Shown in pieces: positions 39,082-47,225 of a stretch of DNA of 47,229 bases; position 1 is the stretch's first letter; each line of letters begins with the position of its first letter. Source of the DNA: Clostridiales bacterium. GTDB lineage: Bacteria > Bacillota > Clostridia > Lachnospirales > WRAX01. Location of the stretch: positions 1 to 47,229 of the forward strand of contig JAISCI010000003.1 of the NCBI GenBank assembly GCA_031265685.1, given 5' to 3'. A program made the translations under genes and the position numbers. The notes under the pieces are model-generated. The model searched no databases, was not told where the DNA came from, and worked only from the letters and a program-made list of their open reading frames with translations.

Positions 39082-39648
39082 TTGAACGTTGACGAGAAGA
39101 TAAAGCAATTCTCCGACGTTGTGATCCGCGAGGCTACGCTGCACCGCGACGAAACGCTGAAGGCCGCCGCGGAGGAATTCGAGCGGCGGCGCGACGAATA
39201 CGCGCGGACGGCGAAACGCAAGTATGACCGGTGGCTCGAGGAGGAACGCGCCCGGATAACGCGGGAGCAGCGTCGCAGGGTCGTCGCGGCGCGGTCGGAC
39301 ATGAAGAGGGCGCTTATCGCGAAGCGGAACGAGCAGGTCGAGGCTGTGTTCGCGGACGCGCTGGAGCTGATCCGGCGCTTCACGGGGACGGACGAATACG
39401 CCGACAAGCTGGTCGAGCATATCCGCGCGGCTCGGCCCGAGGGGTACGCGGCGGCGGCGTACTTGGCGTCCGGCGATATGAGGCATAAGGCGCGGATTGA
39501 GCGCGAGACGGGCGTTAAGGCCGAGCGCTCCGACGAGGATTTGATCGGCGGGTTTAAGATACGCGTCAGCGCCAGCCGGGTGATTGACCGGAGTTTCCGT
39601 ACCGCGCTTGAGGAACGGAAGATCGGGTTTAACAGGATAAAGATTTAA
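39082..39648 (+). CDS. ntpE: V-type ATP synthase subunit E
   Basis: Subunit E is the second part of the peripheral stalk. The 188-residue protein has a long helical N-terminal half (ATLHRDETLKAAAEEFERRR, then RAALIAKRNEQ-like sequence) and a globular end with DEDLIGGFKIRVSASRVIDR, the usual C-terminal motif. It begins with TTG at 39082. The family B element begins in its stop codon. Confidence 0.9.
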   Translation: MNVDEKIKQFSDVVIREATLHRDETLKAAAEEFERRRDEYARTAKRKYDRWLEEERARITREQRRRVVAARSDMKRALIAKRNEQVEAVFADALELIRRFTGTDEYADKLVEHIRAARPEGYAAAAYLASGDMRHKARIERETGVKAERSDEDLIGGFKIRVSASRVIDRSFRTALEERKIGFNRIKI

Positions 39649-39740
39649 TACTAATCTCCATTCAAGGAATAGAAAAGATTTTTCAGGTCCGCGCTTCCGC
39701 TTTGAAAAATCTTTTCTATCAATCTAACGGAGATTAGTAT
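39648..39740. repeat. Family B element between subunits E and A
   Basis: The left end ATACTAATCTCCATT is complementary to the right end AACGGAGATTAGTAT, with one mismatch. An inner palindrome pairs ATAGAAAAGATTTTTCA with GAAAAATCTTTTCTAT. It begins in the subunit E stop and ends 29 bp before subunit A. It has no family A insert. Confidence 0.9.
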
Positions 39741-39769
39741 GACGCCATAAACGAGGGTGATCCGGTAAA

Positions 39770-41539
39770 ATGAACGCGAAAGGCCAGATACACGGCATAG
39801 ACGGCTCGGTGATCCGCGCGCGCGGCAGCCGCGGCTTCATAATGGGCGAGATGGTGAAAGTCGGGGCGGAGGGGCTGATCGGCGAGGTCATCGGCGTAGA
39901 GGAAGGCTGCGTAACCATTCAGGTGTTCGAGAATACCACCGGCCTGCGCCCCGGCGACGCCGTTACCGGCAGCGGCAAGCCGCTCTGCGTCACGCTCGGC
40001 CCTGGCATAATCTCGAACATATTCGACGGCATAGAGCGTCCCTTGCGCAAAATCGAGGAACTGACCGGCAAGTTTATCGCGCGCGGCGCCAAGGTCGATT
40101 CGCTTGACATGGAGCGCGGGTGGGACGTAACCGTCACGGCGATGGAGGGAGATATCGTCTCCCCCGGCGGCGTGATCGCTACGGTGCCCGAGAGCGCTTC
40201 GGTCACGCACAAGATTATGGTTCCGCCGGGGGTGTCGGGCGAGATTGTCAGCATACGCCCGAGCGGACCGTACACGCTGAGAGATCCGATCGCCGTGGTC
40301 AAAACAAAGTCCGGCGGGAAGCGCGAGCTGTACCTCTGGCAGGAGTGGCCGATACGCGCGCCGCGCCCCGTCGCGGCGAAACATCCAGCCAGCGTGCCGC
40401 TGATAACCGGTCAGCGCATAATCGACACGCTGTTCCCGATCGCGAAGGGCGGGACGGCGGCGGTTCCGGGCGGCTTCGGCACGGGCAAGACGATGACCCA
40501 GCACCAGATCGCCAAGTGGAGCGACGCGGATATAATCATATACATCGGCTGCGGCGAGCGCGGCAACGAGATGACCCAGGTGCTGGAGGAATTTACCGAG
40601 CTGATCGACCCGCGCGGCGGCAGGCCGCTGATGGACCGCACTATGCTGATCGCGAACACCAGTAACATGCCGGTCGCGGCGCGCGAAGCCTCCATTTACA
40701 CAGGCATAACGATCGCCGAGTACTACCGCGACATGGGCTGCCACGTCGCGATAATGGCGGATTCGACAAGCCGCTGGGCCGAGGCCTTAAGAGAGCTGTC
40801 CGGGCGTCTCGAGGAGATGCCCGCCGAGGAGGGTTTCCCGGCGTACCTGTCGAGCAGGCTGGCGGCGTTCTACGAGCGCGCCGCCTACGTCAGGAACCTC
40901 AACGGCACGGAAGGCTCCGTCTCGATCATCGGCGCGGTGTCGCCCCAGGGCGGCGACTTTTCCGAACCTGTCACACAGAACACGAAGCGTTTCGTCAAGT
41001 CGTTCTGGACGCTGGACCGGGCGCTGGCCTACGCGCGGCATTTCCCCGCTATCAACTGGCTGACGAGCTACAGCGAATACACCGAAGACATGGAGAACTG
41101 GTACGACGACAACGTAGGCAAGGACTTCTCGTCGTTCCGGCGCAGGATTGTGAATATCCTGACCGAGGAGAGCCGTTTGATGGAGATAGTCAAGCTGATC
41201 GGCGCGGACGTGCTGCCGGACGGCCAGCGGCTGACGCTCGAGATCGCCCGCGTGGTGCGGCTCGGATTCATTCAGCAGAACGCCTACCACAAGCACGACA
41301 CATACGTGCCAATGGCGAAACAGCGTCTGATGATGGAGCTGATCCTGTACCTGTACGATAAAGCGAAGGCGCTCATCGACGCGGGCGTGGCTATGTCGGC
41401 CGTGCGCTCGTCGGGCATATTCGAGCGTATCATCGCCGTAAAGTTCGAGGTCGGCAACGACGAGCCGGAGAAGTTCACGGAATACAAGGTGGAAATAGAC
41501 AAGTTTTATGACGAGGTCTACGCGAGCGACATAGGGTAG
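39770..41539 (+). CDS. ntpA: V-type ATP synthase catalytic subunit A
   Basis: Subunit A hydrolyses or makes ATP at the catalytic sites of the A3B3 head. The 589-residue protein has an N-terminal barrel ([20 protein letters not shown]), the family's non-homologous insert, the P-loop [25 protein letters not shown], and [20 protein letters not shown]. Length is normal for a bacterial subunit A. The ATG follows GAGGGTGATCC. Confidence 0.97.
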   Translation: MNAKGQIHGIDGSVIRARGSRGFIMGEMVKVGAEGLIGEVIGVEEGCVTIQVFENTTGLRPGDAVTGSGKPLCVTLGPGIISNIFDGIERPLRKIEELTGKFIARGAKVDSLDMERGWDVTVTAMEGDIVSPGGVIATVPESASVTHKIMVPPGVSGEIVSIRPSGPYTLRDPIAVVKTKSGGKRELYLWQEWPIRAPRPVAAKHPASVPLITGQRIIDTLFPIAKGGTAAVPGGFGTGKTMTQHQIAKWSDADIIIYIGCGERGNEMTQVLEEFTELIDPRGGRPLMDRTMLIANTSNMPVAAREASIYTGITIAEYYRDMGCHVAIMADSTSRWAEALRELSGRLEEMPAEEGFPAYLSSRLAAFYERAAYVRNLNGTEGSVSIIGAVSPQGGDFSEPVTQNTKRFVKSFWTLDRALAYARHFPAINWLTSYSEYTEDMENWYDDNVGKDFSSFRRRIVNILTEESRLMEIVKLIGADVLPDGQRLTLEIARVVRLGFIQQNAYHKHDTYVPMAKQRLMMELILYLYDKAKALIDAGVAMSAVRSSGIFERIIAVKFEVGNDEPEKFTEYKVEIDKFYDEVYASDIG

Positions 41540-41541
41540 AT

Positions 41542-41589
41542 GATTCGCGCCTGATTCGCGCGGCTTCAGGCGCGAATCAAACGCGAATC
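41542..41589. repeat. Nested palindrome, GATTCGCG subtype
   Basis: Outer arms GATTCGCG and CGCGAATC enclose an inner palindrome GATTCGCGC-GGCTTCAG-GCGCGAATC (41553-41578). The layout is that of family A with a different arm sequence. It lies between subunit A and the channel gene. Confidence 0.8.
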
Positions 41590-41618
41590 AAACGCTGATA
41601 ACGAAGGAGCTGTTATTT

Positions 41619-42116
41619 TTGGGAGTTTTAGGCATATCGTTGCTGTTCGTCGGGATAACGCTGATTATGAACGGCATAAACCGCTTCATTGGAACGGACG
41701 CCAGATCGAGCGTGTTCATGAACGCTGTGACGGGTTTTGTCATCGTAACGGCCAATCTGATCATTCTGACCAAGGCGGCCGGCGCGGCCGATTATCAGAA
41801 CGCCGCATCCGGGTTCCTGTTCGGATTTACTTATATCTTTATCGCGGCAAACCACATATGGGGGCTGGACTGGAGACCGTTCGGATGGTTCTCGCTGATG
41901 GTCGTGATCTACGCCGTCGTCATGGCGGCGGGTTCGTTCGGCGCGGACGCTCGTCTTGGCCTGCTGTGGTCCGCCTGGGCGCTGCTGTGGCTGGAGGGCT
42001 TTCTGGAGTCGGGGCTGGGTCTTCCGCTGTCCCGCGTATTCCCGTACCTCTCGATAGCGGAAGGCGTATTCGCGGCCTTTGTGCCCGCCGTCTTTATGCT
42101 GACGGGAACGTGGTAG
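41619..42116 (+). CDS. AmiS/UreI-family channel within the V-ATPase operon
   Basis: The 165-residue membrane protein has six spans. It carries the family hallmarks: LLFVGITLIMNGI in the first span, GFLFGFTYIFIAANHIWGLD, RPFGWFSLMVV, WSAWALLWLEGFLE and a final SIAEGVFAAFVPAVFML. AmiS/UreI proteins pass urea or short amides; in Helicobacter UreI opens at acid pH. The TTG at 41619 has AAGGAG ten bases upstream. It is placed between subunits A and B, in the same direction and with no promoter visible, so it should be co-transcribed. No urease or amidase gene is in the window. The substrate is unproven. Confidence 0.82.
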   Translation: MGVLGISLLFVGITLIMNGINRFIGTDARSSVFMNAVTGFVIVTANLIILTKAAGAADYQNAASGFLFGFTYIFIAANHIWGLDWRPFGWFSLMVVIYAVVMAAGSFGADARLGLLWSAWALLWLEGFLESGLGLPLSRVFPYLSIAEGVFAAFVPAVFMLTGTW

Positions 42117-42136
42117 AGGAAAATCCAACGACTATA

Positions 42137-42276
42137 ATACTAATTCCATTCTAAAGGATGCCGAATATTTTGTCGGTCCGCGCCTGAGAAGTTTGCTTGG
42201 TTCACGCAAACTTCAGACCCGCGCGGACGCGCAAGCTCGAAAAGATATTCGCCGCAAATCTAAATGGAATTAGTGT
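42137..42276. repeat. Family B element with nested family A unit, before subunit B
   Basis: Ends ATACTAATTCCATT and AATGGAATTAGTGT are inverted copies with one mismatch. GCCGAATATTTTGTCGG pairs partly with CGAAAAGATATTCGCCGC. A family A palindrome (GAAGTTTGC, TTGGTTCAC, GCAAACTTC, 42188-42214) sits in its centre. It has clear sequence similarity to 38185-38312, including GGTCCGCGCCTG and GCGCAAGCTCGAAAA-type segments. Confidence 0.9.
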
Positions 42277-42293
42277 GACGCGGGGTGTCGGTA

Positions 42294-43688
42294 TTGGCAA
42301 TCGAATATTCTGGCCTCAAGGAAATAAACGGTCAGTTCGTCATATACGAGGGCGTGGACGGCGCGTCCTACGAAGAGATCGTGGAGCTGCGCGTCCGCGG
42401 TGCGGGCGGTTTCGTCAAAAAGACCGGGCAGATCGTCGGCATATCGGGCGATAAGGTTATTATCCGCGTGTTCGAGGGCACGGACGGCGTGAGCCTGACC
42501 AACTCCGCGATACGCCTGACCGGGAGGCCGATGGAAATACCGCTCTCCGAGGAGATCCTGGGGCGCGTGTTCGACGGCGCGGCGCGGCCAATAGACGGAC
42601 TGGGCGAGCTGTACGCCGAGCGCAAGGCCGACATAAACGGCAAGCAGCTCAACCCCGTCAGCCGGGAATACCCGCGCGACTTTATCCAGACGGGCATATC
42701 GGCCATAGACGGACTGGCGACGCTGATACGCGGGCAGAAGCTGCCGATATTCTCCGGCAACGGGCTGCCGCACGACCGGCTGGCGGCGCAGATAACGCGC
42801 CAGGCGAGCCTCGGGCGCGAGGGCGATGCCGGAGACAGCTTCGCCATCGTCTTCGCCGCTATGGGCGTTAAGTACGACGTCGCCGAGTTCTTCCGCCGCA
42901 CTTTCGAAGAGTCCGGCGCGCTCGAGCGCGTGGTTATGTTCCTCAATCTGGCGAACGACCCGGTTACGGAGCGGATTATAACGCCGAAGGCCGCGCTGAC
43001 CGCCGCCGAGTATCTGGCGTTTGAGAAAGGTATGGATATTCTCGTAATCCTGACGGATATGACGGCATACGCCGAGGCCCTGCGCGAGATTTCCAGCAGC
43101 CGCGGCGAGATACCGAGCCGCAAGGGCTTCCCGGGATACCTGTATTCCGAGCTGGCCGGCATTTACGAGCGCGCGGGGCTGGTGCGCGGGCAGGCGGGTT
43201 CGGTTACGCAGATACCGATTCTAACGATGCCCAACGACGACATAACCCATCCCGTGCCCGACCTGACCGGCTACATCACCGAGGGGCAGATCGTGCTTGA
43301 CCGGAATATCCACCAGCAGGGGGTGTACCCGCCGATCAACGTGCTGCCGAGCCTGTCGCGGCTGATGAAGGACGGCATAGGCGAGGGTTACACGCGCGCC
43401 GATCACCCCGATCTCGCTAATCAGCTCTTCTCGTCCTACGCGCGCGTCGGTGAGGTCCGCGCCCTGGCCAGCGTCGTCGGCGAGGACGAGTTGTCCGACC
43501 TCGATAAGAAGTATATGGAATTCGGCAAAGCGTTCGAGGATGGGTACCTGCGGCAGGGGAAGTTTGAGAACCGCGGCATAATGGCGACGATCGCGCTGGG
43601 CTGGCGTATGCTTCGCATACTGCCCAAGTCGGAGCTGGATCGCATAAATGCTGGGATTCTTGACGAATTCTACGAAAGTGACATGTAA
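42294..43688 (+). CDS. ntpB: V-type ATP synthase subunit B
   Basis: Subunit B is the non-catalytic, nucleotide-binding partner of A. The 464-residue protein has [18 protein letters not shown] at the start, [40 protein letters not shown], and [21 protein letters not shown] chose the TTG at 42294, with GGGG about eight bases upstream; a GTG at 42285 in the same frame would add three residues. Subunit A lies upstream, separated from it by the channel gene. Confidence 0.96.
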   Translation: MAIEYSGLKEINGQFVIYEGVDGASYEEIVELRVRGAGGFVKKTGQIVGISGDKVIIRVFEGTDGVSLTNSAIRLTGRPMEIPLSEEILGRVFDGAARPIDGLGELYAERKADINGKQLNPVSREYPRDFIQTGISAIDGLATLIRGQKLPIFSGNGLPHDRLAAQITRQASLGREGDAGDSFAIVFAAMGVKYDVAEFFRRTFEESGALERVVMFLNLANDPVTERIITPKAALTAAEYLAFEKGMDILVILTDMTAYAEALREISSSRGEIPSRKGFPGYLYSELAGIYERAGLVRGQAGSVTQIPILTMPNDDITHPVPDLTGYITEGQIVLDRNIHQQGVYPPINVLPSLSRLMKDGIGEGYTRADHPDLANQLFSSYARVGEVRALASVVGEDELSDLDKKYMEFGKAFEDGYLRQGKFENRGIMATIALGWRMLRILPKSELDRINAGILDEFYESDM

Positions 43689-43743
43689 ATACGGTTGTCA
43701 GAACTTATAGTTCATGCTAAAATAGGCAAAGGATGGTGATAAG

Positions 43744-44124
43744 ATGAAGTACGCTAGTATTTGCGGATGTAACGACGAAGAATTCCGGGAGATGGCCGGG
43801 GTAAGCCGAAAAACGTTCCACGCGCTGGTAGAGATAATCCGCTCGGCTTTCAGCGCGAGACACAGCGGCCGCGGTCGGCACCCTAACCTGTGCGTCGAGG
43901 ATATGGTTCTGGCGTCGCTGAAGCATTGGCGCGGCGTGGCATACGGCGTCGTAGGACCCGCTTTTGGGCTGCATAAATGCAACATGTGCCGCGTGGTAAA
44001 ATGGGTGGAGCGCTCGCTGGAGAGCGCGGACGTGCTGCGCGTTAACGAGACGCGCACGCGTTTCAGCCAACTGACGGAATATGAGCGTTCTCTGCTGAAC
44101 GCGGACGAGAGCCTTGGGGCGTAG
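43744..44124 (+). CDS. Transposase-derived HTH protein between ATPase subunits B and D
   Basis: The 126-residue product matches the N-terminal HTH_Tnp_4 part of IS5-like DDE transposases: VSRKTFHALVEIIRSAF, GRGRHPNLCVEDMVLASLKH, then GVVGPAFGLHKCNMCRVVKW with VERSLES. The DDE catalytic domain is absent, and the frame ends after about 40 further residues. It has its own ribosome site (AAAGGATGGTGAT) and intact frame. So it could be either the trapped end of an insertion sequence or a small DNA-binding protein kept for use. No terminal inverted repeats or target duplication could be seen around it. Confidence 0.75.
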   Translation: MKYASICGCNDEEFREMAGVSRKTFHALVEIIRSAFSARHSGRGRHPNLCVEDMVLASLKHWRGVAYGVVGPAFGLHKCNMCRVVKWVERSLESADVLRVNETRTRFSQLTEYERSLLNADESLGA

Positions 44125-44156
44125 CGGCCCGGAAGCGCCGTAATGGAGTTGACGCG

Positions 44157-44774
44157 ATGGATCCGAATACATTTCCAACTAAAGGCAATCTGATCAAAGC
44201 GAAGGCGACGCTCGCGATGTCGCGCATGGGGTACGACCTCATCGACCGCAAGAGGAACGTCCTCATCAAGGAGATTCTGGAACTGAACGATAAGGCCGAG
44301 CGGATCCAGCGGCGCATCTTCGCGACATTCCGCGAAGCTTACCTGGCGCTGCAGGACGCGAATATAGTTATGGGGCTTAACAGCGTGCGCGCGATCTGTT
44401 ACGGTATGCCCGTCGAGGATTCCGTCACGGTGCGCGCGCGCAGCATCATGGGCGTCGAGATACCGACGCTGCGGTACGAGTCCGCGCCGCTCACACCCAG
44501 TTACGGTCTCGCGAACACGACGGCTTCCTTCGACGTCGCCGTCGAGAAGTTCCGTAAGGTGAAGGAACTGACCTTCGAGCTGGCGATGGCGGAGACGGCG
44601 GCCTATCGGCTGGCCATGAGCATAAAAAAGACGCAGCGCCGCGCCAACGCCCTGAAAAACATTACGATACCGCGCTGCGAGGCCCTTACCCGGGAAATAA
44701 ACCTGACGCTGGAAGAGCGCGAGCGCGACGAGTTCACGCGGCTGAAAGTGATTAAGAAAAGAGGGCGGACGTGA
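44157..44774 (+). CDS. ntpD: V-type ATP synthase subunit D, operon copy
   Basis: The 205-residue central-stalk subunit begins NTFPTKGNLIKAKATLAMSR, the second of the two common sequence types of this family. It ends with a long helix (KKTQRRANALKNITIPRCEA). It is quite different from the stand-alone copy at 1347-1973, which has the NVNPTRM type. GGAG precedes the ATG. The end overlaps the cvpA gene as GTGA. Confidence 0.95.
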   Translation: MDPNTFPTKGNLIKAKATLAMSRMGYDLIDRKRNVLIKEILELNDKAERIQRRIFATFREAYLALQDANIVMGLNSVRAICYGMPVEDSVTVRARSIMGVEIPTLRYESAPLTPSYGLANTTASFDVAVEKFRKVKELTFELAMAETAAYRLAMSIKKTQRRANALKNITIPRCEALTREINLTLEERERDEFTRLKVIKKRGRT

Positions 44775-45457
44775 ACGCGCTCGACATCGGCGTCGTCGCC
44801 GCGCTGGCTGTTTGCGCGGCGGTCGGCGCGGCGCGCGGGCTGATGCGGACACTGTTTTCGTTTATGTCGCTGGCCGTGTCGCTGGCGCTGGCGCGGCATA
44901 TCTACCCGTACGTCCTTGATTTCCTTCGGGGGACGGATTTCGTCTTCGGTGCCGTGAAGGGCTTTGTCGCCGAGCACATCGGCGGAATTGTCCCCGAGGA
45001 GACCGCGAAGGCCGCGCAAGCCGCGTATGTCACCGCGATGGACGTCCCGGCGTTCCTTAAGGGGGCGCTGATCGGCAACAATAACCCGGAAGTCTACCGC
45101 GCGCTCGGCGTGGCCGATTTCGCCGACTATGTGTACGGTTTTCTGGCAAACGTCATCATCGGCGCGGCGGCGCTCGTCGTCACGTTTATCGCCGTGGCCG
45201 CGATCATATGGGCGATTTCGCGCGCGCTCGACATAGCGGGCCGCCTGCCCGTTATCAGGCAGTTCGACACGGTCGGAGGCCTGCTGCTGGGGCTGGCGGT
45301 CGGCGCTGGGATACTCGTCGTCGCGGCGTCGGCGACGTCGGTCTTTATCTACCGCGAGGATTGGGCCGGATACCGCGCGCTCGCGGACGGATCGCTGGCG
45401 GGGGCGATCCTATACGACAACAACCCGATCATAAAGTCGTTGACGGAAATGAGGTGA
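44771..45457 (+). CDS. CvpA-family membrane protein
   Basis: The 228-residue protein has four or five spans. It starts with DIGVVAALAVCAAVGAARGL, the family's typical first span followed by the GLMRTLFSFMSLAVSL segment. CvpA is linked to colicin V production in E. coli, and later work ties it to envelope stress; its activity is not known. The GTG overlaps the subunit D stop, and the end overlaps mazG in the same way. Confidence 0.85.
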   Translation: MNALDIGVVAALAVCAAVGAARGLMRTLFSFMSLAVSLALARHIYPYVLDFLRGTDFVFGAVKGFVAEHIGGIVPEETAKAAQAAYVTAMDVPAFLKGALIGNNNPEVYRALGVADFADYVYGFLANVIIGAAALVVTFIAVAAIIWAISRALDIAGRLPVIRQFDTVGGLLLGLAVGAGILVVAASATSVFIYREDWAGYRALADGSLAGAILYDNNPIIKSLTEMR

Positions 45458-46167
45458 CGAATATACCAAAAATAGACACCGATAAATCGCGGTATGACTT
45501 TGACGATTTGAACGCGATTATAGCTGTCCTGCTGGGCGAGGGCGGCTGTCCGTGGGATTTGGCGCAGACGCACGAGAGCCTCTTGGAGTGTCTGCTCGAG
45601 GAATGCTGGGAGGTCGCGGACGCGGTGCGCTCGCGCGACGACCGGTCGCTGACCGAGGAATTGGGCGACGTTCTGCTGCAGGTAGTGTTCCACTCGCGCA
45701 TGGCCGAGAAGGACGGACGATTCTGCATAGGCGACGTTGTGGACGGCGTCGCGAAGAAGATGATAAGCCGGCACACGCATATCTTCGGCAAAGACCGCGC
45801 CGGCGACGAGGCCGAGGCGCTGGAGACGTGGGAGGCCAACAAGGCGCTGGAGAAGGGCGGGCTGTCCCCGGCGGACGAGCTGCGGCTGGTGCCGCGGACG
45901 TTTCCGTCGGCGCTGCGCGCTATGAAAGTGTTCCGCAAGGCGCGCAAGCTTGGCTTGCTTCCGGGCGATGCCAGCAGCGCCGTCCGCGCGTCCGCGGAAG
46001 CGCTTTCGCGGCTTCAGTCCGCGCTGGAGTCGGGCGACGAGACCGAAAGTATCGCCCGATACAAGACATTTATACTTGAAAGTTCTAAAATTTCGGCATT
46101 TTTCAAAATAAACGCCGAATTACACTTGACAAACGCGTTGGATGAGTTTATAAATAGTATACGATGA
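45454..46167 (+). CDS. mazG: MazG nucleoside triphosphate pyrophosphohydrolase
   Basis: MazG hydrolyses (d)NTPs to monophosphates and pyrophosphate. The 237-residue protein has a complete first domain: GGCPWDLAQTHESLLECLLE, EECWEV, EELGDVLLQVVFHSRM, and RHTHIFG. The second domain is recognisable (FPSALRAMKVFRKARKLG) but lacks the metal-binding EExxE and ELGD motifs, so only one site should be active. The start is the GTG at 45454, overlapping the cvpA stop. The 3' end is unusually AT-rich and contains the hup promoter. Confidence 0.9.
   Translation: MTNIPKIDTDKSRYDFDDLNAIIAVLLGEGGCPWDLAQTHESLLECLLEECWEVADAVRSRDDRSLTEELGDVLLQVVFHSRMAEKDGRFCIGDVVDGVAKKMISRHTHIFGKDRAGDEAEALETWEANKALEKGGLSPADELRLVPRTFPSALRAMKVFRKARKLGLLPGDASSAVRASAEALSRLQSALESGDETESIARYKTFILESSKISAFFKINAELHLTNALDEFINSIR
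46126..46154 (+). promoter_or_regulatory. Promoter for the HU gene, inside mazG
   Basis: A perfect TTGACA (46126-46131) and TATAAA (46149-46154) are 17 bp apart. Transcription should start near 46161, close to the mazG stop, giving a leader of about 82 nt that contains the hairpin at 46175-46215. Confidence 0.85.
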
Positions 46168-46174
46168 ACAACGT

Positions 46175-46215
46175 CAATTGAGACGCGAGCGCGGGCAGAA
46201 CGCGCGTCTCAATTG
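46175..46215 (+). promoter_or_regulatory. Leader hairpin of the HU gene
   Basis: CAATTGAGACGCG (46175-46187) and CGCGTCTCAATTG (46203-46215) are perfect 13-bp arms around a 15-nt loop. The right arm ends 13 nt before the ribosome site GAGGAGGA. No T-run follows, so it is more likely a leader structure than a terminator. Confidence 0.7.
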
Positions 46216-46242
46216 GCGCAGCCTGAGGAGGATTTTTATCCT

Positions 46243-46548
46243 ATGAACAAAAATGAACTCGTGAGCGCGGTATCCGAAAGATCCGGACTCAGTAAGAAGG
46301 ATACGGAGAAGGCGCTGCAGGCATTTGTTGATTCGGTTACGGAAGAGCTTGTGGCCGGCGGCAAGGTGCTGCTGGTTGGTTTCGGCGTGTTCGACGTAGT
46401 TGATCGCAAAGCGCGCGTCGGGCGCAACCCTCGCACGGGCGGCCCGCTTGATATCGAGGCGTCCAAGGCGCCCAGATTCCGCGTAGGCAAGACCTTGCGC
46501 GACGCGGTGAACGGGATAAAAGGCGACGAAGAGAAAGATGAAGAATGA
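46243..46548 (+). CDS. hup: HU-family DNA-binding protein
   Basis: HU is a small histone-like protein that bends and compacts DNA. The 101-residue product has the helical dimerisation part (MNKNELVSAVSERSGLSKKD), LVGFGVFDVVDRKARVGRNP with the RNP arm tip, and APRFRVGKTLRDAV. A short acidic tail (KGDEEKDEE) goes past the usual end of about 90 residues. GAGGAGGA precedes the ATG at 46243; the frame is open ten codons farther up. It has its own promoter. Confidence 0.96.
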   Translation: MNKNELVSAVSERSGLSKKDTEKALQAFVDSVTEELVAGGKVLLVGFGVFDVVDRKARVGRNPRTGGPLDIEASKAPRFRVGKTLRDAVNGIKGDEEKDEE

Positions 46549-46559
46549 GAGCATAAGAA

Positions 46560-46583
46560 CCCCGGAGGTTACGGCCTTCGGGG
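46560..46583 (+). terminator. Probable terminator after the HU gene
   Basis: CCCCGGAGG and CCTTCGGGG form a 9-bp stem with one G-T pair around TTACGG. The following bases CGATCTTAATT have only a weak T-run, so the terminator may be imperfect. Confidence 0.5.
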
Positions 46584-46923
46584 CGATCTTAATTCAGGAC
46601 GCCTTATCGACGACAGGCAAAACCCCAGTAATTCCATAACTGTTTGCATTGTTTCAGTACTAATTGCGCGCATTTTATCCGCGCCCGCCGCGACCTTTGA
46701 TGCAGTGGGCTTCATGTTAACACACAAAAAACAGCAGGCCGTCAGTCATGGATTTGTCTTCAAAAGATTGATGAATTATTAACGCATACACACATTGAAT
46801 CGAGGCGCTTCCGGGAGCTAAAGCATTGCGGACCTGACTATGTACAATTGGTTTTCGATGTCCGCAATCGACAATGCTGTATTTACACCATATTTTCTTC
46901 AAATATTCTTCCCAAATCGGAAC
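46584..46923. other. Gap without a supported gene
   Basis: The region is more AT-rich than the rest of the window. Short frames exist on both strands, for example a 45-codon minus-strand frame starting MKPTASKVAAGADKM, but none has a good ribosome site or a recognisable family. It may contain decayed genes. Confidence 0.4.
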
Positions 46924-47130
46924 ATGAGCGTTATAGAGGACGCGCTTCCGGAAGAACGGATGGTAACAGAAAATACGGGGGGTGCTATTTGTGAAAACGG
47001 AGTGCGCGTAAAATCCTTACGTGAATCACGCGGACTAACACAGAAAGAATTGGCTGAGATTTTAGACATATCGCGTCCGGCCTTGACCAAATATGAGCGT
47101 GGGGAGCGAGCGCTTGTATTTGCTAATTGA
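46924..47130 (+). pseudogene. Truncated XRE-family HTH regulator
   Basis: The 68-residue frame has a nearly complete Cro/CI-type helix-turn-helix: VRVKSLRESRGLTQKELAEI then LDISRPALTKYERGER. Relatives go on with about 15 more residues to finish the fold and usually a regulatory domain. Here the frame stops after ALVFAN, right where a long inverted repeat begins. An ATG at 46840 in the same frame is also possible. The composition is AT-richer than the neighbours, and the gene is likely foreign or broken. Confidence 0.6.
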
Positions 47131-47225
47131 AATTTCCACCACCCATTATAATTAAGATCCGCCAGCCGCTACTCACAGTTCGCCTGATCACGGCGTTTTT
47201 TGTTTGGCTGGTGGGTTTTTCAATT
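47125..47225. terminator. Long hairpin with terminator-like core at the right edge
   Basis: The outer arms AATTGAAATTTCCACC and GGTGGGTTTTTCAATT are inverted copies with a few mismatches. Inside, CCGCCAGCC (47159-47167) pairs with GGCTGGTGG (47206-47214) followed by GTTTTT. A small stem CGCC/GGCG (47181-47195) is followed by six T residues. It can end transcription of the XRE fragment. It might also be one end of a mobile element. Confidence 0.5.
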
